From contig SVOJ01000004.1 of NCBI GenBank assembly GCA_015066385.1, forward strand, positions 74,037 to 138,036: a stretch of DNA of 64,000 nucleotides, written 5' to 3'. Position numbers and translations under genes: made by a program. The notes under the pieces are model-generated. The model made no database searches, had not been told where the DNA came from, and was given only the letters and a program-made list of their open reading frames with translations. This DNA comes from Oscillospiraceae bacterium (GTDB lineage Bacteria; Bacillota; Clostridia; Oscillospirales; Acutalibacteraceae). This document shows positions 33,532-40,233 of the stretch, in pieces (the first letter of the stretch is position 1; each line of letters opens with the position of its first letter).

Positions 33532-34437
33532 ATGAAAACAGCAAAAAAAATTGCCATCGGGTTCGGTGCGACCGTGTTGGCGGGTGCCATTGCGTTTGCA
33601 GGTATCTTTTTTGCTCCGTACGGCGAATACAAAAAAGAACAGCGCACCATTCTGACCGAAACACCCGCACAGACAGGCGAACTGCGTATTATGAGTGCAA
33701 ATGTGCGCTGTGTAAGCCCCACAGACCTGTTTGAAAAAAGCTGGTTTCACCGTGCTGCCCTGCTGATGGACTGCATTGAACAGCAGGCTCCCACCGTGAT
33801 CGGTTTTCAGGAAGTGAGTGCGATCCACTACAAATATCTGTGCGACAGCCTGCCGTCCTACGATTCGCAGATCACCTACCGCGACAACTCTGCCATGGCA
33901 GAGGGCTGTCCGATCTTCTACCGCACCGACCTTTACAGACTCATCGACAAAGGCACATTCTGGCTGAGCGAAACGCCCGACGAAATGAGCAAATCCTGGG
34001 GCGCGGCATTCAACCGCGTGTGCGGCTATGTGATTCTCGAAACCCTGTCCGACAACACCCGTTTTGTGGTGTTCAACACACATCTTGACCATGTCAGTGA
34101 AGAAGCCCGCATCAACGGCATCGGCGTAATACTGGACAAAATCGAACAATTCGGCGGTATTCCCGCAGTACTCATGGGCGATATGAACGCAAACGAAGGT
34201 TCACCGACGTACCTTGCCGCAACGGAAGATTTTGCGGATGCACGTTATGCAACCGACAACACTACCGACAGCGCAACATTCCAGAACTGGGGCGCACAGA
34301 ACAAAATCATTGACTACTTTTTCGTTTCCAAGGATGCGTTTACCGTGAATCGTTTCCATGTTGTGACCGACACGTTTGACGGGGCACATCCCAGCGACCA
34401 CAATCCGCTTTGCGTGGATCTTGTTTTCAAAAAATAA
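33532..34437 (+). CDS. Exported endonuclease/exonuclease/phosphatase family protein
   Basis: 301 residues from ATG 33532 with AGGGGAAA upstream; the frame opens at 33499 without support. A single N-terminal membrane segment or signal peptide (about 5-30, IAIGFGATVLAGAIAFAGIFF) precedes a DNase I-like domain. Metal and catalytic motifs are present in order: MSANVRC, GFQEVS, VVFNTHLDH, LMGDMNAN and the terminal HPSDHNPL. Substrate could be DNA, a phospholipid head group or another phosphodiester. It is probably cotranscribed with the antiporter gene 15 bases downstream. Confidence 0.9.
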   Translation: MKTAKKIAIGFGATVLAGAIAFAGIFFAPYGEYKKEQRTILTETPAQTGELRIMSANVRCVSPTDLFEKSWFHRAALLMDCIEQQAPTVIGFQEVSAIHYKYLCDSLPSYDSQITYRDNSAMAEGCPIFYRTDLYRLIDKGTFWLSETPDEMSKSWGAAFNRVCGYVILETLSDNTRFVVFNTHLDHVSEEARINGIGVILDKIEQFGGIPAVLMGDMNANEGSPTYLAATEDFADARYATDNTTDSATFQNWGAQNKIIDYFFVSKDAFTVNRFHVVTDTFDGAHPSDHNPLCVDLVFKK

Positions 34438-34452
34438 CAGGAGATTTACGTT

Positions 34453-35772
34453 ATGATCGAAATTATGGTGCTTGCCGCTTTTGCGGCGGCACTTTTCATC
34501 TGTGTAGCCCTGGACATCCCCGTACTGGTTGCACTGGGGATCGGTTTTTGCCTGTTTTTCGGTTACGGTTTATACAAAAAACATACAGTCGGGCAGATGT
34601 GGAAATTTGCCTTGTCGGGCATGAAAACCGTTAAAAACATACTCATTACCTTTCTGCTCATTGGGGTCATTACCGCCTTGTGGCGTGCCTGCGGCACGAT
34701 TCCCTACATCGTTTATTATGCTACTGCCGTCTGCTCACCGCAGATCATGGTACTGCTGACTTTTTTGCTGTGCTGTCTGATCTCTTTCCTGACGGGCACA
34801 TCCTTCGGCACGGCGGCAACCATGGGCGTTATCTGCGTGACCATGGCAAACAGCATGGGGATTCCCATTCTGTTTTCGGGCGGGGCTGTGCTTTCAGGCG
34901 CATTGTTCGGCGACCGTTGTTCCCCGATGTCCACAAGTGCATTGCTGGTCAGCACACTGACGAAGACAAATCTTTACAAAAACATCAAAAACATGGCAAA
35001 AACGGCTGTTTTTCCCTTTTTGCTGACGGTGGCGGTGTATTTCATTGTCGGACTGTTCATACAGCCCCAAGGCAACCAAACGGATGTGCGTGAAATTTTT
35101 GCAACGCATTTCAATCTGCATCCCGCCATGTTACTGCCCGCAGTTGTGATCGTTGTGCTTTCGCTGTGCAAGGTCAAGGTGAAAATCGCCATGTCGGTGA
35201 GCATTGCGGTCAGCACAATCGTTGCACTGACGGTGCAGAAAATGGAAATTACTCCCCTTTTAAAGGCAGCCGTTCTCGGTTTTTCCCCCGCCGACGGCGA
35301 CCTTGCGGCACTGCTATCGGGCGGCGGCATGAAATCCATGATCAATGCATTGCTGATTGTGTGCATTTCGGCTTCGTTTTCGGGCATGTTCGACGGTACC
35401 CATCTGCTGGATGAATTGCAGGAAAAAATCACGGTTCTTGCCAAAAAAACCACTCCCTACACAGCCGTTTGCCTGACAAGTGTGCTCACCTCCATCATTG
35501 CCAGCAACCAAACCCTTGCCATCATGCTGACTCATCAGTTGAGTGTATCCGCCGAACCGGACAACGAAAAAATGGCACTGCACCTTGAAGACACGGCGGT
35601 GGTGATTTCGCCGCTTGTGCCGTGGTCGATTGCAGGCGCAGTTCCGTTGGCATCGGTCGGGGCACCGAACCTTTGCATGCTGACAGCCTTTTATTTATAT
35701 CTCTTGCCGTTGTGCCGCCTGACGAAAGAATTGATCAATAAAAAAGGTTCTTCACGGAAAGTTGTGGGATGA
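34453..35772 (+). CDS. NhaC-family Na+/H+ antiporter-like transporter
   Basis: 439 residues with about ten to twelve membrane helices, AGGAG upstream of the ATG. Conserved stretches include FLTGTSFGTAATMGVICVTM, GAVLSGALFGDRCSPMSTSALL and the C-terminal SPLVPWSIAGAVPLASVGAP, which match the NhaC/ion-transporter superfamily. It likely exchanges protons for sodium or an organic anion across the membrane. The substrate cannot be assigned. The last codons lie inside the left arm of a 181-bp inverted repeat that also forms the downstream region. Confidence 0.9.
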   Translation: MIEIMVLAAFAAALFICVALDIPVLVALGIGFCLFFGYGLYKKHTVGQMWKFALSGMKTVKNILITFLLIGVITALWRACGTIPYIVYYATAVCSPQIMVLLTFLLCCLISFLTGTSFGTAATMGVICVTMANSMGIPILFSGGAVLSGALFGDRCSPMSTSALLVSTLTKTNLYKNIKNMAKTAVFPFLLTVAVYFIVGLFIQPQGNQTDVREIFATHFNLHPAMLLPAVVIVVLSLCKVKVKIAMSVSIAVSTIVALTVQKMEITPLLKAAVLGFSPADGDLAALLSGGGMKSMINALLIVCISASFSGMFDGTHLLDELQEKITVLAKKTTPYTAVCLTSVLTSIIASNQTLAIMLTHQLSVSAEPDNEKMALHLEDTAVVISPLVPWSIAGAVPLASVGAPNLCMLTAFYLYLLPLCRLTKELINKKGSSRKVVG

Positions 35773-35926
35773 AGAAAACAAATTGCGGTTTAGCGGGGAG
35801 TTGGTTGTTTGCCGTAGGGAATGCATATTATGCATTCCGTGCATATTATGCGTTCCCTACGCGCCCCGCTAAACCGCAATTTGCACTTCCCTTAATCAAA
35901 AATCCCACAACTTTCCGTAAAGAACC
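35746..35926. repeat. 181-bp nested inverted repeat
   Basis: Three arm pairs are nested around one centre. Outer 25 bp: 35746-35770 and 35902-35926, one mismatch. Middle 20 bp: 35779-35798 and 35864-35883, perfect (core GCGGTTTAGCGGGG). Inner 21 bp: 35814-35834 and 35840-35860, a few mismatches, loop TTCCG. The left outer arm covers the antiporter stop codon. It would form a very long hairpin and could end transcription from both sides. A related short palindrome occurs at 40188-40226. Confidence 0.9.
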
Positions 35927-35949
35927 ATAAAAAAAGAAAACAGAACAAC

Positions 35950-35980
35950 GAAAAAAAGCCGCCCTCTGACGAGGACGGCC
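35950..35980 (-). terminator. Terminator of the four-peptide operon
   Basis: On the minus strand GGCCGTCCTC / GAGGGCGGC around GTCA is followed by seven T. It lies about 40 bases beyond the last peptide stop codon. Confidence 0.9.
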
Positions 35981-36021
35981 ATTTGTTTGATCAAACGCTA
36001 AAATTAAATTCAAAAATTTAA

Positions 36022-36171
36022 TTATTCAGAAATTTCAGAGCTTTCTGCGTTCTGATTTTCGAACCAAGTTTCGAAACCGAATTTGGATTCAAGAGTAGCA
36101 AGAACCTTCAGAATGTATGCGAAGATTTCTCTAAAGAGATCAAGCAAACCGTTGAAGTCGATGTTTTCCAT
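36022..36171 (-). CDS. Small amphipathic peptide A (49 residues)
   Basis: 49 codons after AAGGAGGTGCCCTAA, the repeated ribosome site of this array. Residues 8-28 form an amphipathic helix (GLLDLFREIFAYILKVLATL); the second half contains GFETWFENQ and an acidic tail ending SSEISE. Net charge is about -7; there is no cysteine and no signal peptide. It is the last of four similar genes and the longest. Size, charge and tandem arrangement recall staphylococcal PSM-beta peptides, but no sequence homology is claimed. Confidence 0.8.
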   Translation of the reverse strand: MENIDFNGLLDLFREIFAYILKVLATLESKFGFETWFENQNAESSEISE

Positions 36172-36214
36172 TTAGGGCACCTCCTTATATATTTGATAAG
36201 ATAAAACCGAGTAA

Positions 36215-36346
36215 TTATTCGGTAACTTCGGAACCTTCAGCCGAGCTTTCGGTGGAACCTGTCAGAGCCTTGAATGCTTCGATCCAAGCCTTGATCTTTT
36301 CAATAGCATCCTTAAGAATGGTGATGATGTTATCAAGAATGGTCAT
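36215..36346 (-). CDS. Small amphipathic peptide B (43 residues)
   Basis: 43 codons with AAGGAGGTGCCCAA directly before the ATG. Residues 3-28 are an unbroken amphipathic helix (ILDNIITILKDAIEKIKAWI and onward) followed by a Ser/Glu/Thr tail (STESSAEGSEVTE). Net charge is about -4, with one Trp. The helix and acidic-tail plan is the same as in peptides A and C. 43 bases separate it from peptide A. Confidence 0.8.
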   Translation of the reverse strand: MTILDNIITILKDAIEKIKAWIEAFKALTGSTESSAEGSEVTE

Positions 36347-36398
36347 TTGGGCACCTCCTTAATTTAAAAATAAATAAAAAACTTTGAAGTTAAAAAAC

Positions 36399-36530
36399 TT
36401 ACCAAGAGAATTCTTCGTCTTCGATGGGCTTCTTGGAAGTGAAACCTTCGATGAGGAATGTCAGGTGAGCGATGAGTTCCTTGATGATTTCAACGAACTT
36501 ATCCATTGCATCTCTGATTTCTGCGAACAT
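36399..36530 (-). CDS. Small amphipathic peptide C (43 residues)
   Basis: 43 codons with AAGGAGGTGCCCACTA before the ATG. The helix runs from about 3 to 30 (AEIRDAMDKFVEIIKELIAH then LTFLIEGF). The tail is SKKPIEDEEFSW, acidic and ending in Trp. Net charge is about -5. An in-frame ATG at residue 9 would give MDKFVEII, resembling the start of peptide D, MDKFPFEA. Confidence 0.8.
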   Translation of the reverse strand: MFAEIRDAMDKFVEIIKELIAHLTFLIEGFTSKKPIEDEEFSW

Positions 36531-36596
36531 TAGTGGGCACCTCCTTGTTAAAATGATAAATGTTTTGCGGTATAAGACCGCGGCAGCTTACTACGA

Positions 36597-36716
36597 TTAT
36601 GCGGAAACTTCTTCACCGAAACCGAGATAACCGAGAGCCTTTTCAAGAGTGTCAAGCATTCTGTTGAAGAACTCCTGAAGGAAAGCCATGAGAGCTTCAA
36701 ACGGGAACTTATCCAT
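36597..36716 (-). CDS. Small amphipathic peptide D (39 residues)
   Basis: 39 codons, first of the four. The site before the ATG is a variant, AAGAGGTGCAACGTAA. Residues 1-30 are amphipathic and Phe-rich (MDKFPFEALMAFLQEFFNRM), then GYLGFGEEVSA. Net charge is about -4. An eight-codon ORF (36717-36743, reading MKKKRGAT) ends at the base before this ATG and may be a leader or chance. Confidence 0.8.
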   Translation of the reverse strand: MDKFPFEALMAFLQEFFNRMLDTLEKALGYLGFGEEVSA

Positions 36717-36780
36717 TTACGTTGCACCTCTTTTCTTTTTCATGATTTACAAATTTGTCCAAAGATAAATTTGCAACTGT

Positions 36781-36809
36781 ATACTACCACAAACTTACAG
36801 GGAATGCAA
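36781..36809 (-). promoter_or_regulatory. Promoter of the four-peptide operon
   Basis: On the minus strand TTGCAT (36804-36809), 17 bases and TAGTAT (36781-36786), about 65 bases upstream of peptide D. The separate terminator at 36965-37003 keeps it apart from the acyl-CoA synthetase gene. Confidence 0.65.
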
Positions 36810-36964
36810 GTGAATTTTTAAGAATTCTTTAAAGTTAACAAGTTTGACAACGCTTTGCAATAATTAAATTCTTTTTTAGAATTATTATCCTGTTTTTTTC
36901 CATTTTCTGTCGGTTTTGCATGAAAATCGTGCAACAAATATGAACAAAGTGTTGCCGACAATGG

Positions 36965-37003
36965 CAAAAAACACGAAAACCACCTGCAAAGAGGTGGTTT
37001 TCG
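36965..37003 (-). terminator. Terminator of the acyl-CoA synthetase gene
   Basis: CGAAAACCACCT / AGGTGGTTTTCG is a perfect 12-bp stem around GCAAAG. On the minus strand it is followed closely by a T-run. Confidence 0.85.
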
Positions 37004-37035
37004 CGGTAGGAGATTTTATGAAAAAAAACAACTTG

Positions 37036-38712
37036 TTATGCACCGTAAACGGCATCTTCGGGCTTATTCTGGGTCAGGAGCATAAAGTCAATCTTCATAA
37101 GAGGTGTTTCGGGCAGGGTGTCAAGATACTTGAATTCTCTGGGCACGGAAAACTCGGAGAAGTGTTCGCCGACCGTTTTAACGATCTTCTTTTCGAGTTC
37201 TTCCTTATTGGTTCCATCCTTGACGGAGAGGAACAGACGAAGCAGGATCTTGCCCTCGGGACTGTATCCCTTTACAAGACAGCAGCCCTTGATTTCTGCA
37301 AAGTTATCCTGAATGAACTTTTCAATGTCAATGGGATATACGTTGTAACCCGAAATAATGACGACTCTCTTCTTTCTGCCTGCGAAGTAGAAATAGTTGT
37401 CGCTGTCGCGGTAACCGAGGTCGCCGGACTTGACCCATTTTGTACCTTCTTCGTCAATATAAAGGCCTTCGTTTTCGGCAGCACCGGGTCTGTAGTAACC
37501 GGACATGATGGTGGGACCGGAGATAACAATTTCGCCGACTTCACCATCGGGCACTTTCTTGTTGTTATCATCCCAGATTTCAACGCGAAGACCTTCCAGC
37601 GGCCAGCCGATGGAACCGCGTTTATATTTTGTGTTGCTGTTGACGGTACAGACGGAACCGACTTCCGTTAAGCCGTAGCCCTGTCTGAGTTTACCGGGTG
37701 CGCCATTCTTTTCGAGCACGGCATTGAAGTCGTCAAGGAACTGATCGGAGCAATCGTCTCCGCCGCAGAACATCATACGGATATTCTTCAGCCACGGACC
37801 GTCAAAATGCTTATGTTTCATCAGTTTTTTGAACATGACGGGAATACCGACAACGGCAATCACGCGGTTCTTGCGCATGAGTTTGGTAAAAATGTTGGCA
37901 TCGAACTGCATCATCGGGATAATACGCCCTGCATTGCACATTGCCATGTGAATACCGACACAAAGACCGAAGCAGTGGAACAGAGGAAGCACGATAACTT
38001 CCGCTTCTTCACCGGGGTCTTCAATCTTGTCAAGTTTGGACACGCGGCAGGCAAGTTCGTTGATGGCACGCGAAGTCAGTTTGATAACCTTGCTCTTGCC
38101 CGTGGTACCGCCGCCGTGCAGATACACGGCAATATCGTCTGCATTGCCGGAAAGTCCCGGTTCAGGCGCATACTTACGGATGGCATCACGATAAGCAGTG
38201 CGCTTGTTGATTTTCGGGAAGATGGCCTTCAGTAAGCCTTCTCCTGCCTTGCAGGCGGTTTCCTTGATGGGGCTTGCATAGTCGGAAGACGAACAGACAA
38301 GACAAGGAAGACCGGACTCATTGATCACATCAACATAATTTCTTGACAGCAAATCAAGAATCATAACCCCCTTGGAGTTGCATTCTTCAATGGCTTCCTT
38401 GAGCACTTCGGGGGGTAGCTGCGGATGCACGAAATTAACAATAACACCGATTTTGTTCAGCGCATAAAACGAAACAATGCTCTGCACGGTGGTGGGCATA
38501 AAAACGGTATATACATCGCCTCTTTTAAGACCGAGTTCGTTTTTCATGTAAGCGGCAAAGCAATCCACATCGTGCAGAAATTCACTACGCAAGGTGATTT
38601 TATCCATGTGCTGTACAGCCTTGTATTCACCGTAACCGACGGTGCACTCAATCAGATATTCGTAACAATTCTGATCCTGTGCTTCGACCATCAGACTTTT
38701 TTCAACTTTCAT
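37036..38712 (-). CDS. AMP-dependent acyl-CoA synthetase/ligase
   Basis: 558 residues from ATG 38712, with AGGAG 8 bases upstream; the frame opens at 38790 without support. ANL-superfamily motifs appear in order: the P-loop YLHGGGTTGKSKVIKLT, LPLFHCFGLCVG, GYGLTEVGSV, SGDLGYRDSDNYFYFAGRKK and SGYNVYPIDIE. The C-terminal lysine region is PLMKIDF. The enzyme adenylates a carboxylic acid, probably a fatty acid, and joins it to CoA or a carrier. Its end lies about 320 bases before the amphipathic peptide operon; a functional link is possible but unsupported beyond position. Confidence 0.9.
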   Translation of the reverse strand: MKVEKSLMVEAQDQNCYEYLIECTVGYGEYKAVQHMDKITLRSEFLHDVDCFAAYMKNELGLKRGDVYTVFMPTTVQSIVSFYALNKIGVIVNFVHPQLPPEVLKEAIEECNSKGVMILDLLSRNYVDVINESGLPCLVCSSSDYASPIKETACKAGEGLLKAIFPKINKRTAYRDAIRKYAPEPGLSGNADDIAVYLHGGGTTGKSKVIKLTSRAINELACRVSKLDKIEDPGEEAEVIVLPLFHCFGLCVGIHMAMCNAGRIIPMMQFDANIFTKLMRKNRVIAVVGIPVMFKKLMKHKHFDGPWLKNIRMMFCGGDDCSDQFLDDFNAVLEKNGAPGKLRQGYGLTEVGSVCTVNSNTKYKRGSIGWPLEGLRVEIWDDNNKKVPDGEVGEIVISGPTIMSGYYRPGAAENEGLYIDEEGTKWVKSGDLGYRDSDNYFYFAGRKKRVVIISGYNVYPIDIEKFIQDNFAEIKGCCLVKGYSPEGKILLRLFLSVKDGTNKEELEKKIVKTVGEHFSEFSVPREFKYLDTLPETPLMKIDFMLLTQNKPEDAVYGA

Positions 38713-38746
38713 TTTATCATCTCCTGCTTTTTTACACAAAAATAAA

Positions 38747-38758
38747 TATACGCGTATA
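38747..38758. promoter_or_regulatory. Perfect palindrome upstream of acyl-CoA synthetase
   Basis: TATACGCGTATA, 35 bases upstream of ATG 38712. A candidate operator; the ligand is unknown. Confidence 0.45.
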
Positions 38759-38832
38759 GTTATTTTGTTAAATGATACCACTTTTTGCATACAAATTCGT
38801 CCCCCGCCCTGCTTTTTTTTTGGACGATAGAT

Positions 38833-38962
38833 ATTGTGCCATTTTTGGCATAATAAAGAAAATCATATAAAAACAAGTGCATTTGCCTTGCAATAAGCGC
38901 AAACGCAAAGCAAGAACACAAAAAACGAACGAAAAAGCGCATTGCGCCAAAAATGGCACAAT
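38833..38962. repeat. 17-bp inverted repeat flanking a 96-bp spacer
   Basis: ATTGTGCCATTTTTGGC at 38833-38849 and its exact reverse complement at 38946-38962. The right copy is part of the terminator of the LuxR-type gene; the left copy lies in the promoter region of the acyl-CoA synthetase gene. Confidence 0.7.
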
Positions 38963-38966
38963 GCGC
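38932..38966 (-). terminator. Terminator of the LuxR-type regulator gene
   Basis: On the minus strand GCGCATTGTGCCA / TGGCGCAATGCGC around TTT is followed by TTTTTC. It lies 22 bases past the stop codon. Confidence 0.9.
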
Positions 38967-38987
38967 TGCATATATATTATATACATA

Positions 38988-40166
38988 TTATATAACATAC
39001 TTTGACAACTGCTTACGGGAATACACATTCAGTTTATTGAATATGTTGCGCAGATGTGTACGCACAGAATGGACAGAGATATTCAGAATATCCGCAATAT
39101 CACTGTTTGCGGCTCCCCTTGCCGCCAACATGGCAACATTGAATTCGGTCGGTGTGAGTTTGTCGGAAACAGTATTGCCAGTAAGCGCGTTATGGACAAA
39201 AATCCAGTTGCGCAGATACACGGCAGACAGATCCATCACGCTTTTGTATGCGGCGGGATGTTCCGTTCGCAAACATTTTCCGACCAACCCCGAAAGCAAA
39301 CCGCGGAATTCCGCAAAGGGGGCAATAATGCCGTCCGGTTCGGCAAGTGACCATGCATAACGAAAATAATATTCAGCCCTGTCCCAGTTGCCGCTTGAGA
39401 TGTAGCCTGCCGAAATGGTCAGTGCAAGATAAATGGCGGAAATCGGTCGCAGGGGTTTCATCATGATCAATGCACCTTCAGCAAGACCTATACCGCGTTG
39501 AACATCTCCCGTCAGAACAAGATATCGGGAAAAGGCATAAATTGCCATCGGTTTGAGGGCTTCCTCCACGGCAAAGGCTTCTACACCGAAATCGGGCAGT
39601 ACGATCGCTTCCGTATTGTGTACAATAATGTTACAATAAAGACTGAATAACTGCCCTGTCTTGGCAAATTTCGGATCGTTTGCGGCAACAGCGGCAACGC
39701 GGTTAAGAATACGGTAGTTATTGAGAATCTGTTCGGGGTCATCGGTCAGCATGGATGAAACGACCCCCATGAGCAGAATTCCGATCTGTGTTTGTACGTT
39801 TTTTGCCTGTGTCAGCGTGGCGGTCAGTTCGCGGGTGCGATCCGCCTCACCGCGGTAGTAGGCAAGTTCGGCAAGACCGATGGTTCGTTTTTCTGCATCC
39901 TCAATGCTGTTGAGAAAAGTTTCAGCCTCGCCGGGATTGTAACAGCCGACCGTAAAAACAAAAGGATTGAATGCTGTTGTGCGCACAGCGGCAGGCTTGT
40001 TTGCGGCAAAACGCAGATCAGCGGGTTTTTCCGCATCAGCGGGAATGAGAATGCGGTTGTTGACGTGCAGAACACCCGGAATGCGGTCTGCGGCGAGATA
40101 TTGGCGCACACTGCGACGCGAAACGCCCCATTTTTCGGCAATCTGTGCCGGGGTGAGATAGTCCAT
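38988..40166 (-). CDS. LuxR-type regulator with an N-terminal second helix-turn-helix
   Basis: 392 residues, AAAGGAG before ATG 40166. The N-terminus reads as an excisionase/MerR-type HTH (LTPAQIAEKWGVSRRSVRQYL, then RIPGVLHVNNRILIPADA). The middle 270 residues are helical, of tetratricopeptide-like type. The C-terminal 65 residues are a LuxR DNA-binding domain (LTPTEFNVAMLAARGAANSD, IADILNISVHSVRTHLRNIF). Two DNA-binding domains at opposite ends are uncommon. It lies between the heparinase-like gene and the acyl-CoA synthetase gene and may control either or both. Confidence 0.85.
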   Translation of the reverse strand: MDYLTPAQIAEKWGVSRRSVRQYLAADRIPGVLHVNNRILIPADAEKPADLRFAANKPAAVRTTAFNPFVFTVGCYNPGEAETFLNSIEDAEKRTIGLAELAYYRGEADRTRELTATLTQAKNVQTQIGILLMGVVSSMLTDDPEQILNNYRILNRVAAVAANDPKFAKTGQLFSLYCNIIVHNTEAIVLPDFGVEAFAVEEALKPMAIYAFSRYLVLTGDVQRGIGLAEGALIMMKPLRPISAIYLALTISAGYISSGNWDRAEYYFRYAWSLAEPDGIIAPFAEFRGLLSGLVGKCLRTEHPAAYKSVMDLSAVYLRNWIFVHNALTGNTVSDKLTPTEFNVAMLAARGAANSDIADILNISVHSVRTHLRNIFNKLNVYSRKQLSKYVI

Positions 40167-40187
40167 AGGGTTACTCCTTTGAGGGGG

Positions 40188-40226
40188 AATTACGGTTTAT
40201 CGGGCTTTGCCCGACAAACCGTAATT
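40188..40226. repeat. Palindrome between heparinase-like and LuxR genes
   Basis: AATTACGGTTTATCGGGC, TTT, GCCCGACAAACCGTAATT: 18-bp arms with one mismatch. The core TACGGTTTATCGGG resembles TGCGGTTTAGCGGG in the 181-bp inverted repeat at 35746-35926. It lacks a clear T-run for either direction. Confidence 0.8.
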
Positions 40227-40233
40227 TATTTAT

